Counted from the first letter of the stretch, positions 46,075 through 55,492 are shown. The stretch: DNA of 64,000 bases from Bacteroidales bacterium (GCA_017651225.1 JAGCDF010000031.1:1-64000), one strand, 5' to 3'. The notes: generated by a model not told the origin, from the sequence alone. Translations and numbers: made by a program.

Positions 46075-47054
46075 ATCTGTATATATAAGCGATCGGCCAT
46101 GTCGGCGAAGAGGATCTTCAAGTTGACATTCCGACCGATCAGGGTCTGGGTCCGGTTCATCACCTCCAGCGCCTGGCGCGGGAAGGTCTTGCGGCATCGG
46201 GCGGCCCACTGCCGGGCCTGCGGGGAAATCTCCCCGACGCCCTCGACGCCCTGCTGCGCCAGAAACACCTGGCGGAAGCGGTCAGCAGCAAAGGTACAAA
46301 AAGATTTCGCGACTTCGCGCGAAGGCAGCGCGGCAAGCTTCTCCGACACCTCCAGGGCGTCGCCCAGGTTGCGGTTCAGCAGCGCGGCCATCAGCTCGTC
46401 CAACAATTCCGCATCAGCGAAATCCGGCCCGGCGGAAGCGCCGGCGGGGCGGATGCGGATGCGCTGACAACGGGACGAGATCGTCGTCAGGACGCGCTCC
46501 ATCTGGTGCGCGATCAGCAGGAACTGCGTCTGTGCGGGCGGTTCCTCGATCATTTTCAGGAGGCGGTTCGCCGCCTCGGCGTTCAGGCGCTCCGGCAGGT
46601 AGATCACCACGGCGCGCCAGCCTCCTTCGAGGGCGCTCAGCGAGAGCTTCTCCAGCAGGCGGCGCGACTCGCCGACGGCGATCACCGCGTTCTTGCCCTC
46701 GATGCCCAGCGCGTCGGCGAGCTCCATCTCGCGGAAGGCCGGATGCTCGGCGACGAGCTTGCGGAACGGCTCCATGTACTGCTCGGAAAGCACGCCGGCG
46801 GCCGTCGGGAAGACGAAATGCACGTCCGGGTGGATCAGCTTCGCGATCTTGCCGCAGGACGGGCAGGCGTCGCAGGAATCCCCGGGCCGGCGGTTCTGGC
46901 AGAACAGGTACTGCAGGAAGGCGAGCGCAAGCGGGAAAGCCCCGCCGCCGTCGTCCTCGTGGAAGAGGATGGCGTGCGGGATGCGTCCGGAGTCGACCAT
47001 GCCGGTCAACGCCTGCTTCACATCTTCATTTCCCTGCAGCTGCGCGAAGCTCAT
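46071..47054 (-). CDS. holB: DNA polymerase III delta' subunit
   Basis: A 327-residue clamp-loader subunit. The zinc module CDACPSCGKI and the segment NRLLKMIEEPPAQTQFLLIA are typical; the Walker A region is degenerate (HEDDGGGAFPLA), as expected for delta'. The ATG at 47054 overlaps the prenyl synthase stop (ATGA), and its own end overlaps ricT. The holB-ricT-gldH order is common in Bacteroidota. Confidence 0.92.
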   Translation of the reverse strand: MSFAQLQGNEDVKQALTGMVDSGRIPHAILFHEDDGGGAFPLALAFLQYLFCQNRRPGDSCDACPSCGKIAKLIHPDVHFVFPTAAGVLSEQYMEPFRKLVAEHPAFREMELADALGIEGKNAVIAVGESRRLLEKLSLSALEGGWRAVVIYLPERLNAEAANRLLKMIEEPPAQTQFLLIAHQMERVLTTISSRCQRIRIRPAGASAGPDFADAELLDELMAALLNRNLGDALEVSEKLAALPSREVAKSFCTFAADRFRQVFLAQQGVEGVGEISPQARQWAARCRKTFPRQALEVMNRTQTLIGRNVNLKILFADMADRLYIQI

Positions 47055-48019
47055 ACCTGTCTCCACTGGTTGAAGCGACCGATCTCGATCAAAGCATCCT
47101 TCGCGGGGCCGTTCGGGAACGCGTCCAGCGCCCGCTCGGAACGGTCCACCCATTCGGAAAGTTTCCGGGCAGCCAGCTCAATACCATCGTGTTCCAGCAC
47201 GAAAGCGGTGACGGTCGCGCAATTTTCCGGATGCTCCGGAATTCCGCGCACCAGCTGGCGGATCCGCGCCTCGTCCGGCGAGCCGCTCAGGGCCGCCAGC
47301 AACGGCGCCGTGATTTTCCGCTCCTTGAGGTCCACGCCGACCGGCTTGCCCAGGGCGTCCGTGCCGGCATAGTCGAGGATATCGTCTTTGATCTGGAAGG
47401 CGATGCCCAGGGCCGTGCCGTAGGCCTTCGCCGCCTCCAGCTGCTCGGGCGTGGCGTCGACGGAGAGCGCCGCCACCTCGGTCGCAGCCCGGAAGAGCGA
47501 GGCCGTCTTGCAATAGATGATCCGGAGGTAATCCTCCTCCTTCGTATCGCAGGAAGACGCTTTCTCCAGCTGGAGCATCTCGCCCTCGGCCAGGTCCGTG
47601 AGCGTCTTGGCAAAGGCGGGAACGGCCGCATCCCGGTGCTTCGTGCGGACCACCAGGTCCACCGCGCGGGCCAGCCAGTAGTCGCCCACCAGCACGGCGG
47701 GGCCGGGGCCCAGCAGGGCGCTCAGCGTGGGGCGCCCGCGCCGCTCGGAGCTGTCATCGGCCACGTCATCGTGGATGAGGGTGGCGTTGTGCAGCAACTC
47801 CGCGGCCGCCGCATAGCAGATGCTGTCGTCGGTTGGCTTGGAAATGGTGTTGGCGATCAGCAGGGCCACCAGCGGCCGCAGCATCTTGCCGGAATTCGAC
47901 AGGATCTGGTCGTTGGTCTGCTCGAGCAGGGGGACATCCGTGTACAGGTGGCTCCGGATCAGGGCCTTCACGCGGTCCCAATCTTCACCCAGGTATGCGA
48001 GCACTGATTCTCTGCTCAT
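47051..48019 (-). CDS. Polyprenyl (octaprenyl/nonaprenyl-type) diphosphate synthase
   Basis: A 322-residue class I prenyl synthase. The first Asp-rich motif is LIHDDVADDSSERRG near residue 82 and the second is QIKDDILDYAG near 208. GKMLRPLVALLI holds the conserved Lys and Arg. It lengthens allylic diphosphates with isopentenyl diphosphate, probably for the menaquinone side chain; product length cannot be read with certainty. ATGA overlaps link it to the LOG gene upstream and holB downstream. Confidence 0.93.
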   Translation of the reverse strand: MSRESVLAYLGEDWDRVKALIRSHLYTDVPLLEQTNDQILSNSGKMLRPLVALLIANTISKPTDDSICYAAAAELLHNATLIHDDVADDSSERRGRPTLSALLGPGPAVLVGDYWLARAVDLVVRTKHRDAAVPAFAKTLTDLAEGEMLQLEKASSCDTKEEDYLRIIYCKTASLFRAATEVAALSVDATPEQLEAAKAYGTALGIAFQIKDDILDYAGTDALGKPVGVDLKERKITAPLLAALSGSPDEARIRQLVRGIPEHPENCATVTAFVLEHDGIELAARKLSEWVDRSERALDAFPNGPAKDALIEIGRFNQWRQV

Positions 48020-48546
48020 AACAAAGTCTCAAATTCAGCGACCGTCGCCGGGAAGTGGACCATGTCGCGGGACGCCGCGTCCATCATGCCCCTTTCCACG
48101 TAGAGGTCGAGCTGCTGTTTGAACGGCTCGTAGAAGCCGTCCATGTTGAAAAAGACCACCTTGCCGGGATAGCGGCCCAGTTTCGCGAGACAATAGGTCT
48201 CCGCGGCTTCGTCCAGCGTCCCGATACCGCCCGGAAGGGCGATGGCGAGGGAGGTTCCTTCCCGCATCACATCCTTGCGCTCCGACATGCGGTCCGTCCA
48301 GAGACATTCCGTCAGACGGGGGTGCTCGAAGCCCTTCATGAAGCGGGGCAGCACGCCGATTACGCGTACGCCGTGCGCCAGGGCTTCGTCGCAGACATGT
48401 CCCATCGTGCCGCGCCAGGATCCTCCCGATACGATATCATATCCTGCCAAACAAGCTGCGCGGACAATTTGCCGCGCAGCTTGATTGTAGGCAGGATCGA
48501 TGTCGGAACTGGAAGAGCAATAGATTACTGCCCGTTTGTCCGACAT
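48016..48546 (-). CDS. LOG-family protein (TIGR00730)
   Basis: A 176-residue Rossmann-fold protein. The hallmark LPGGIGTLDEAAETYCLAKLG (PGGxGTxxE) is near residue 104. LOG proteins cleave nucleoside 5'-monophosphates at the N-glycosidic bond. The SGGSWRGTMG segment replaces the common GGGxxGLMG, a variation of unknown effect. Its early codons form a perfect 12-bp hairpin. It overlaps the prenyl synthase start by ATGA. Confidence 0.88.
   Translation of the reverse strand: MSDKRAVIYCSSSSDIDPAYNQAARQIVRAACLAGYDIVSGGSWRGTMGHVCDEALAHGVRVIGVLPRFMKGFEHPRLTECLWTDRMSERKDVMREGTSLAIALPGGIGTLDEAAETYCLAKLGRYPGKVVFFNMDGFYEPFKQQLDLYVERGMMDAASRDMVHFPATVAEFETLL
48452..48483. repeat. Perfect 12-bp inverted repeat inside the LOG gene
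   Basis: CAAGCTGCGCGG (48452-48463) and CCGCGCAGCTTG (48472-48483), loop ACAATTTG. The stem encodes part of QAARQIVRAACL near residues 22-33. The protein aligns there with relatives without an insertion, so the palindrome comes from codon choice. Confidence 0.8.
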
Positions 48547-48552
48547 AGCTGA

Positions 48553-49152
48553 CTAGAAGAGGAGAGCGACGGAAGCGATGATACCGGAAGCGCGCTGGTT
48601 GGAAACAGCCTGCTTCATGTCAGTCCAGTTGGCGTTCTTGGCCTGGCCAAGGTTCCAGAAATAACGGGCGGAAATCTGCACGTGCTTGATCAGCTCGATA
48701 CCGGCGCCGACACCGACACCATACTCCAGCTTGTTGGGGACCTCTTCCCACTTGAAGTCAACGCTACCCGTGGTGAGCGAGGTGTTGTTGGTGATGGCGT
48801 AGCCGATGAACGGCTCGGCGATGCCGTAGATACGGGCGATGCCGAGGTTGAGGCCGACCTGCAGCTGGACGGGCAGCTCGAGGTAGCCGTTCTTGTACTC
48901 CATGGTGCCGAAACCGTCGAAGTTCGCCAGCTTGGAACCCTTCACGTTGTAGATGAGGGACGGCTGGATGGCGAAAAGACCAAGGTCGAACTTGTAGGTG
49001 ATACCGGCGTGATACTGGGTCACGTTGCCGGCGTCTTTGACTGCATCGGAGAAGTTGTTGTGCGCGGAAGTAACACCCGCGATGACGCCGAACTGGGCGT
49101 GTGCGCTCACTGCGACGAGCAGGGAAGCGACGATAACTAAAAGCTTTTTCAT
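48553..49152 (-). CDS. Outer-membrane beta-barrel protein (PorT-like)
   Basis: A 199-residue protein with a signal peptide (LLVIVASLLVAVSAHAQ, cleavage near residue 20). Alternating strands such as YHAGITYKFDLGLFAIQPSL and the terminal ASVALLF with a C-terminal Phe point to an eight-stranded barrel of the PorT/outer_membrane_beta-barrel type. It lies 26 bases after trxA and 6 bases before the LOG gene on the same strand, so it is probably in the same transcript. Function unknown. Confidence 0.83.
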   Translation of the reverse strand: MKKLLVIVASLLVAVSAHAQFGVIAGVTSAHNNFSDAVKDAGNVTQYHAGITYKFDLGLFAIQPSLIYNVKGSKLANFDGFGTMEYKNGYLELPVQLQVGLNLGIARIYGIAEPFIGYAITNNTSLTTGSVDFKWEEVPNKLEYGVGVGAGIELIKHVQISARYFWNLGQAKNANWTDMKQAVSNQRASGIIASVALLF

Positions 49153-49178
49153 CTTAATAAATGATGGTTAAAACGTTC

Positions 49179-49493
49179 TTACATTAATTTCTCCAGGCGG
49201 TCGATGATCTCCTGCTTGGAGACGACACCCACGGTGCGGTCCGCCAGCTGCCCGTCTTTAAAGAAGAGCAGGGTCGGGATGTTGCGGATGCCGTACTGGA
49301 CGGCGATATCCTCGCAGTCGTCCACGTTGCACTTGGCCACGACGGCCTTGTCGCCGAGCTCGGCGGCCACTTCGTCCACGGTCGGGGAAAGGATGCGGCA
49401 GGGGCCGCACCAGGTGGCCCAGAAGTCGATCAGGACCGGCTGCTTGGAAGCGAGCACCTCACTGATATTGTTCGGATTGATAACAGTTTCCAT
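49179..49493 (-). CDS. trxA: Thioredoxin
   Basis: A 104-residue thioredoxin with active site WATWCGPCRIL and cis-Pro in RNIPTLLFFKDG. It reduces protein disulfides in the cytoplasm. The ATG at 49493 is chosen for the standard length; the frame is open upstream. A TACCTTTG box lies at 49542-49549, and the 48-base leader holds the inverted repeat CGGACA/TGTCCG (49522-49535). First gene of the run down to trmB. Confidence 0.95.
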   Translation of the reverse strand: METVINPNNISEVLASKQPVLIDFWATWCGPCRILSPTVDEVAAELGDKAVVAKCNVDDCEDIAVQYGIRNIPTLLFFKDGQLADRTVGVVSKQEIIDRLEKLM

Positions 49494-49521
49494 ACTACTT
49501 AAATTGATTAGTTTTAGCAGG

Positions 49522-49549
49522 CGGACAAATGTCCGTATCTGCAAAGGTA
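49522..49549 (-). promoter_or_regulatory. trxA promoter and a short inverted repeat in its leader
   Basis: The minus strand reads TACCTTTG at 49542-49549. Downstream, CGGACA (49522-49527) and TGTCCG (49530-49535) form a 6-bp inverted repeat with a 2-base centre, which may be an operator. Confidence 0.45.
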
Positions 49550-49555
49550 ATAAAA

Positions 49556-49849
49556 TTAATAGTAAGATTCAACATTCCACACGAAGGCACGGAGTCCCAG
49601 GTCCGGGGCTTCCTTGTCCTTGGCGCCCAGCGTTTCGAGCAGCGGCGCGACCTTTTCGTCGGCCACCATCACGAGCAGCGCGTGGTTCAGTTCCGGCCAC
49701 GCGTGGCTGCCGAAACGGGGGAATCCGTTGAAGTCTCCCTTGCCTTCCACACCTTCCCAACGGGTGTAACCCCGCTGGCCGTGCGCGACAAGGATATCTA
49801 CGATTTCTTCGTTATAAGCCTGATTGTAGGCGATGAACATGGCTTTCAT
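49556..49849 (-). CDS. PG0541 family transporter-associated protein
   Basis: A 97-residue soluble protein. GYTRWEGVEGKGDFNGFPRF and HAWPELNHALLVMV match the small PG0541-type proteins encoded after RND efflux genes in Bacteroidota; they have a PII-like look. Its start overlaps the RND permease stop by ATGA, so it is the last gene of the efflux operon. It may sense or tune the pump; the role is unknown. Confidence 0.82.
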   Translation of the reverse strand: MKAMFIAYNQAYNEEIVDILVAHGQRGYTRWEGVEGKGDFNGFPRFGSHAWPELNHALLVMVADEKVAPLLETLGAKDKEAPDLGLRAFVWNVESYY

Positions 49850-52800
49850 TGGCGGTTCCTCTTTCTTTCAAGTCTTCTTTCCATCCGGTTGGTAAACGAG
49901 CAGTACACCGTCGGGATGAGCACGAGGGTGATAAGCGTGGAGACGGTCAGACCCCAGCACACCGTGATACCCAGCGAGCGCCACATCTCCGAGCCTTCAC
50001 CCGTGCCGATGGCCATCGGGAGCATACCGAGCACGGTGGTGAGGGTGGTCATCAGGATCGGGCGCAGACGGCTCTTGGCGGCCGTCGTGGACGCATCGCG
50101 GATGTTCATTCCGCGCTCGCGGAGCAGGATCGTGTAGTCGATGAGCACGATACCGTTCTTCACCACGATACCGATCAGGATGATGATACCGATGATGGAC
50201 ATCACACCCAGCGCCGTGCCCGTGACGCGCAGACCGAGCAGCACGCCCACCAGGGCGAACGGCACGCTGAACATAATGACGAACGGGCCCATCAGGCTCT
50301 CGAACTGGGAGGCCATCACCATATAGACGAGCAGGATCATCAGGATAATCAGCATAAGCATCTGGCTGAACATTTCCTGCTGGTCCTCGAAGTCACCGGC
50401 GATGACGGTGGACAGTTCGGAGGGGATCACCGTGGAGTCGATGGCCCGCTGGGCCGCATCCACGGCATCGCTCAGCGCAGCGCCCTTGGCCACGATGCCG
50501 CGCACCGTGATCAGTCGGGAGCGGTCCTTGCGCTCGATGGTCGGCGGCACGAGGCCTTCGACCACGGTGCCCAGTTCCTTCATGCGGACGGATGCGCCCG
50601 TGGGCGTGGTGACCACGATGTTCTCCATATCTTCGACGCTGGCGCGGAACTGCGGCGCATAGCGCACGCGGATGTTGTATTCCTCACCGTCTTCGCGGTA
50701 AAGCGAGGCGACGGTGCCGCTCATCGCCGCACTGAAGGCGGAAGCCGCCGTGGTGGAGTTGAGTCCGTGCAGGGCCAGCTTGGTGCGGTCGAAGTCCATC
50801 TGGAGCTCCGGCGTGTACTCGTCGCGGCTCACGGTCACCTGCGTGTAGGAAGGATCCTGCTGCATCTTGGTCATCAGCTCCTGCGCCACGCGGTCCGTAT
50901 CCCCGAAATCGTAGCCGTACACTTCCACCTCGACACTGGAGGCGCCGCCCATACCCATACCCTCGGTCACGAGCGCCCGGCGGATTTCGGGATAGCGTGC
51001 GCAGATGCCGCGCAGCACGTCGGAAATCTCAGCGGAAGAACGCGTACGCGTACTCGAGGTGCCGATGTTGATGTTCAGCGAAAGGATATGGGTACCGTTG
51101 CTCTGCATATTGGCGAACGTGTTGTCGGAGTCGGCCTGACCGAAGGTGGCGTTGAGAACCTGGACCTCCGGGATTTCGTTCTTGATGTCTTCGTAGATGC
51201 GGTTGTAGAAGTCGCGCGTGACGTCCTGGGCCGTACCCATCGGAAGGTTGATCGTGACGGTGAGGCGGTCGGAGTCGCCGCGCGGGAAGTATTCGGTCTT
51301 GATGCCCGGAACGAGCAGGGCGATCGCCGCGACGAAGACACCGGCGAAGCCCAGGATCACGACCTTGCGACGCTTGGTGGCCCAGTGGATCACGTGGGCG
51401 TAGCCGCGGGAAATCTTGTCGATGAAGTTGTTGATGGGCCCGAAGACGGCCTGGTAGGCCTTGCCGTGGGAAACGTCACGCTTGAGCCACTTGGAGCACA
51501 GCATCGGCACGAAGGTCAGGGCGGCGGTCGTGGACACGATCATGATGATCGAGACGATCCAGCCCAGCTGGGCGAACATGATGCCCGCCATACCGTTGAT
51601 CATCGTCAGGGGCAGGAACACGCAGAGCATGGTCAGCGTGGAAGCGATGACGGAGATACCCACCTCGCCCGTACCGTGCACGGCGGCTTCCTTCGGTTTC
51701 TCTCCGCGCGCGACGTGCGTGGACACGTTCTCCAACACCACGATGGCGTCGTCCACGACCATGCCGATGGCGATGGCGAGGGCGGACATCGAGATGATGT
51801 TGAGGGTGTTGCCGGTGGCGAAGAGATACATCAGCGAAGCCAGCAGGGCCAACGGGATGGACAGGATGATGATGAAGGTGGACTTCCAGCTGCCCAGGAA
51901 GACGAAGACCACGAGCATAACCACGAAGAAGGTGATCAGGATGGTCTCGATCAGGGTGCGGATCGTGTTGATGATCTCGCGGGAACCGTCGATGATCGTC
52001 GTAATCTGGACATCGGACGGAAGCGTCTTCTGGATCTGTGCCAGCTGCTTCTTGACGCCGCGGATGACGTTGACCGTATTGGCGTCGCTCTGCTTCTGGA
52101 TGATGATGCGGGCGGAGCGGCTGCCGTTGGTATAGGATTCCTGCTCACGCTCCTGCTGTCCGTCCGTCACCGTGGCGACATCGCGCAGATACACGACACG
52201 GCCGTTCGCCGCACCGACCACGACGTCCAGCAATTCGGACGGATCGGAGAATTCCTTGTGGACACGCAGGGTATAGGTTTCGGAGCCGATGTCGATATTT
52301 CCCGAAGGGAGGTTGCGGTTCTCGGAGCCAATCACGGCCGCGATCGTGCTGATGCTGAGGCCGTAGGCCTGGAGCTTGCTGGGATCGCAGTACACCTGGA
52401 TCTCACGGGTCGGAGCGCCGCTCACGGACACCGTACCCACACCGGGCACGCGGGCCAGCGGAGTGGCCACGCGGTCGTCCAGGATCTTGTCCAGGGCGGG
52501 CAGGCTCTCCTCGGCCGTGGCCGAAAGCATCAGGATCGGCAGGTCGGAGGCGCTGAACTTGAAGATGACCGGCATCGATACGCCGTCGGGAAGCACGGAA
52601 TTGACCATGTCCAGTTTGTCGCGGACGCTGTTGGTCGCAGCCTCGATGTCCACGCCGTAGTTGAAGGTCAGCGTGAGCAGGGAGATGTTCTCCTTGGACT
52701 GGGTGGTCAGTTCCTTGAGGTCCTCAACGCCGTTGAGGGCGTTCTCCAGGACCTTGGTCAGGTTGGTCTCGATATCCTGTGCATTGGCGCCCTGGTAGGA

Positions 52801-52947
52801 AGACATCACCATGATCGTGTTGGAATCAAACTCCGGGAACTGGGCGATGGACGTCCGGCTCAGGGAGAAGAGTCCCAGGATCGCAAGGGCGACGAAGACC
52901 AGGGCGGTCGTGACGGGATGTTCGACCGCGGAACGGTAGATACTCAT
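49846..52947 (-). CDS. RND-family efflux permease (AcrB/MexB-like)
   Basis: A 1033-residue inner-membrane proton/drug antiporter with twelve membrane segments and two large periplasmic loops. The N-terminal VEHPVTTALVFVALAILGLF, AIAIGMVVDDAIVVLENV with the paired Asp residues near residue 405, and the C-terminal GIVVKNGIVLIDY are typical of the hydrophobe/amphiphile efflux group. Cargo unknown. Cotranscribed with TolC, MFP and PG0541 genes. Confidence 0.96.
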   Translation of the reverse strand: MSIYRSAVEHPVTTALVFVALAILGLFSLSRTSIAQFPEFDSNTIMVMSSYQGANAQDIETNLTKVLENALNGVEDLKELTTQSKENISLLTLTFNYGVDIEAATNSVRDKLDMVNSVLPDGVSMPVIFKFSASDLPILMLSATAEESLPALDKILDDRVATPLARVPGVGTVSVSGAPTREIQVYCDPSKLQAYGLSISTIAAVIGSENRNLPSGNIDIGSETYTLRVHKEFSDPSELLDVVVGAANGRVVYLRDVATVTDGQQEREQESYTNGSRSARIIIQKQSDANTVNVIRGVKKQLAQIQKTLPSDVQITTIIDGSREIINTIRTLIETILITFFVVMLVVFVFLGSWKSTFIIILSIPLALLASLMYLFATGNTLNIISMSALAIAIGMVVDDAIVVLENVSTHVARGEKPKEAAVHGTGEVGISVIASTLTMLCVFLPLTMINGMAGIMFAQLGWIVSIIMIVSTTAALTFVPMLCSKWLKRDVSHGKAYQAVFGPINNFIDKISRGYAHVIHWATKRRKVVILGFAGVFVAAIALLVPGIKTEYFPRGDSDRLTVTINLPMGTAQDVTRDFYNRIYEDIKNEIPEVQVLNATFGQADSDNTFANMQSNGTHILSLNINIGTSSTRTRSSAEISDVLRGICARYPEIRRALVTEGMGMGGASSVEVEVYGYDFGDTDRVAQELMTKMQQDPSYTQVTVSRDEYTPELQMDFDRTKLALHGLNSTTAASAFSAAMSGTVASLYREDGEEYNIRVRYAPQFRASVEDMENIVVTTPTGASVRMKELGTVVEGLVPPTIERKDRSRLITVRGIVAKGAALSDAVDAAQRAIDSTVIPSELSTVIAGDFEDQQEMFSQMLMLIILMILLVYMVMASQFESLMGPFVIMFSVPFALVGVLLGLRVTGTALGVMSIIGIIILIGIVVKNGIVLIDYTILLRERGMNIRDASTTAAKSRLRPILMTTLTTVLGMLPMAIGTGEGSEMWRSLGITVCWGLTVSTLITLVLIPTVYCSFTNRMERRLERKRNRQ

Positions 52948-53975
52948 CGTTTGACCTCCACTTTATCGCCGGACTTGAGGTTGGTGTGGCCGCCGGTGAG
53001 CACCTGCTCGCCTTCTTCCAGACCGGAAAGGATCTCATAGCGGGTGCCGAAATGACGGCCGGGTTCCACCGGACGGATGGACACGGTGTCGTCGGCGTTC
53101 AGCACAAACACGATACGCTGGCCGGAGCCCTGCTGCTTGAGCACGGCTGCATCCGGCACGACGATGCTCTCGACGGCGCCGAAGTCCACGGACACGCGGG
53201 CGTACATGCCCGGGCGGAGTTCGCGGTTCTCATTGGCCACGCGCACTTCCGCGCTGAAGGTGTGGGAAGCGGGATCGATGGTCGGGTAGAGGCGCACGAT
53301 GGTGCCCGTGTAGGTCCGGCCCGGCAGGGCGTCGGCCGTCAGGGTCACTTTGTCGCCGCGCTTCACGCGGGTGTAGTCGGCCTCGGAGATGGGCACCAGG
53401 AGCTTCACCGGCGTGATCTGCTGCACGGTGTAGATGGGCTGGCTCATGGAGTAGAGATCGCCGCGGTCATAATTGCGGGCGGACACCACGCCGCTCACGG
53501 GAGCGCGCAGGATGGTGTTCTCCACGAGGTTGTCGTAGCTGCTCTTGGACACGTTGAAGGCGAGTTCCAGCGACTCGTAGTCGGACTGGGACACGCCGCC
53601 CTCGGCGAGGAGCTGCTTCACGCGGGCGAGCTCGGTCTCGTCGTTCTTGAGCCGCAGGGCGGCCTGGTCGAGCTGCACACGGTCCATCTCGGCGAGGATC
53701 TGGCCGGCGGATACGAAGTCGCCGACCTCGACGTTCAGTTTCTGGATGCGCCCGCTGCTCAGCGGGGCGATGTTGTTGATCACGTTGGCCTGCACGGTCG
53801 CGGAATACACCGCGTCGCGGGCCACCTGCTCCCGGACGGCGCCCGTCACGGAAACGACCGGCGTAGCGTTCATGGCGGCCATCGGGTCCATGGCCGGGGT
53901 GCCGGATTTCTGCTGGCCACAGGCGGCGCACACGAGGGCGCACAGGGCCATGCCTATCTTGGAAACTCTATTCAT
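52944..53975 (-). CDS. RND efflux periplasmic adaptor (membrane fusion) lipoprotein
   Basis: A 343-residue adaptor with lipoprotein signal (ALCALVCAACG). It has a biotinyl-lipoyl-like domain split by a helical hairpin (VGDFVSAGQILAEMDRVQLD; LRAPVSGVVSARNYDRGD) and a C-terminal barrel (VYPTIDPASHTFS-like VRLYPTIDPASHTFSAEVRV). It links the permease to the TolC channel. Overlaps TolC by 8 bases and the permease by 4. Confidence 0.95.
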   Translation of the reverse strand: MNRVSKIGMALCALVCAACGQQKSGTPAMDPMAAMNATPVVSVTGAVREQVARDAVYSATVQANVINNIAPLSSGRIQKLNVEVGDFVSAGQILAEMDRVQLDQAALRLKNDETELARVKQLLAEGGVSQSDYESLELAFNVSKSSYDNLVENTILRAPVSGVVSARNYDRGDLYSMSQPIYTVQQITPVKLLVPISEADYTRVKRGDKVTLTADALPGRTYTGTIVRLYPTIDPASHTFSAEVRVANENRELRPGMYARVSVDFGAVESIVVPDAAVLKQQGSGQRIVFVLNADDTVSIRPVEPGRHFGTRYEILSGLEEGEQVLTGGHTNLKSGDKVEVKR

Positions 53976-55425
53976 TGACGTAAGTTTTATTCAGTTGAAC
54001 ATTGCCTGCGGCGTCGATGAAGTCGGCGCCGAGCGTACTCTCAAGACCGGCCTTCGCCACGACGAAGGTGTAGATGGCCTGGCAGACACCGAGCTGCGAC
54101 TGGATCAGGGCGTACTGTGCGTCGTTGAGGTCGGTGAGCGTACTGCGGCCCACATCGTAGGACTTCGAGGCGATGTCGTAGGCCTTCTGGGCCGTCTCGG
54201 CGGCGCTTCGGGCGGAGCCGTAGCTCTTCATCGCCGTTTCCATCTGGTTGAGATACTGGCGGATGGAGATCTTCAGCTGGCGCTCGGTGTTGGCGCGCTG
54301 GACATCCAGCTCGCGGGCCTGCACCTTGGCCTGGCGGACGGCGTTGAGCCGCTGGCCGCCGGAGAAGATGGGCACGGACAGGCTCAGTCCGACGAAGGAA
54401 TACGGGGACCATTTGTACTCGCTGAACTTGAAGTCGTTGGTCATCGCGTTGATGCTGTAGTTGAACGACAGGGACAGCGTGGGCAGGTAGGCGTACTGCT
54501 GGACCTTGACGGCGTCGGCGAGCTGTTCGGCCTGGATGGCCAGCTGGCGCATCGTGGAGTTGTTCTCCAACGAGAGCGACTCGCTCGCGTTCAGGTCGTA
54601 GAGCATGTGCTCCGCGTAGTCGTCCAGGTCGCCGGCCACGTCGATATTCGTGTCCAGATCCACACCCATCACGGCCTTGAGCTGCCACAGGGACAGCATG
54701 ACGGAGCTCTCCGCGTCATAGACGTTCGGGATGGCGTTCGCCAACGTGGTCTTGGCGCGGGTGAGGTCCAGCTCGGACGCCTTCTGGGCGTTGAAGCGGC
54801 GCTGGATCTGCTCGCAGTTCGCGAGGGCGTTCTCATAAGCGGATTTGTACACGTCGAAGGCTTTCTTGGACAGCAGGCAGGTGAAGAAAGCCTGCTTGAC
54901 CTGGTTCACCGTCTCGAGCCGGGAGCTGCGCGCCTGCTCGACGGCCAGCTCGACGTTCTCCCCGGAGATCTCCAGGTTTTTCCACAGCTGGGCGTTGATG
55001 AGGGGCAGGCTGGCGCTGATACCGGCCGACCAGGTATTCCAGCGGCCGACTTCGAAGCCGTCGGAAGAGCTCTTGCCGCTGTCGCCGCCGGGGAAGCCGG
55101 AACCGCCGGCGGAAGATCCTCCGGCCGCACCGCCGCCCATGCCTCCGATGTCGAAGTCCATGTACATGACCTGTTTCTTGATGGTACGCTGATAAGACCC
55201 GGATCCATTGATCTGCGGGAAAAGGGCTGCGTACGACCCCTTGCGGGCATAACCCGTCCGTTCAATCTCCATGTCTGCCACTTTGACAGACGCATTCTCG
55301 CTGAGCGCGATCCGCAGCGCATCTTCCAGCGTCAGGAAGGTGGGGGTGGCGGTCGTGTCGACGGCCTGCGCAGCGGCGAACAGCGGGAGAAGGAACGTGA
55401 ATACTAACGTTATCGATCTCTTCAT
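53968..55425 (-). CDS. TolC-family outer-membrane efflux channel with glycine-rich insertion
   Basis: A 485-residue protein with signal peptide (LVFTFLLPLFAAAQA) and two outer_membrane_efflux repeats of long helices (VEQARSSRLETVNQVKQAFF; ISIRQYLNQMETAMKSYGSA). A Gly/Ser-rich stretch (GGMGGGAAGGSSAGGSGFPG and onward, about residues 88-125) sits in the first outer-membrane strand region and probably forms a long surface loop. The ATG at 55425 is preferred to one ten codons upstream for its signal peptide. First gene of the efflux operon. Confidence 0.94.
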   Translation of the reverse strand: MKRSITLVFTFLLPLFAAAQAVDTTATPTFLTLEDALRIALSENASVKVADMEIERTGYARKGSYAALFPQINGSGSYQRTIKKQVMYMDFDIGGMGGGAAGGSSAGGSGFPGGDSGKSSSDGFEVGRWNTWSAGISASLPLINAQLWKNLEISGENVELAVEQARSSRLETVNQVKQAFFTCLLSKKAFDVYKSAYENALANCEQIQRRFNAQKASELDLTRAKTTLANAIPNVYDAESSVMLSLWQLKAVMGVDLDTNIDVAGDLDDYAEHMLYDLNASESLSLENNSTMRQLAIQAEQLADAVKVQQYAYLPTLSLSFNYSINAMTNDFKFSEYKWSPYSFVGLSLSVPIFSGGQRLNAVRQAKVQARELDVQRANTERQLKISIRQYLNQMETAMKSYGSARSAAETAQKAYDIASKSYDVGRSTLTDLNDAQYALIQSQLGVCQAIYTFVVAKAGLESTLGADFIDAAGNVQLNKTYVNE

Positions 55426-55442
55426 AATATATTTTTCGCGCG

Positions 55443-55472
55443 CAAAGATATGCAAATTTTATGCTATCTTTG
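55443..55472. promoter_or_regulatory. Face-to-face divergent promoters, efflux operon and lgt
   Basis: TATCTTTG on minus (55443-55450) faces TATCTTTG on plus (55465-55472) with a 14-base spacer, giving a perfect 8-bp inverted repeat. The ATGs lie at 55425 (minus) and 55493 (plus). Confidence 0.62.
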
Positions 55473-55492
55473 CATGGAACGCAAAAATATAT

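Noticed and set aside
46286..46295. A minus-strand TACCTTTG box inside holB
   Set aside because: It lies in codons of conserved holB residues with no gene start close downstream; chance match is more likely.
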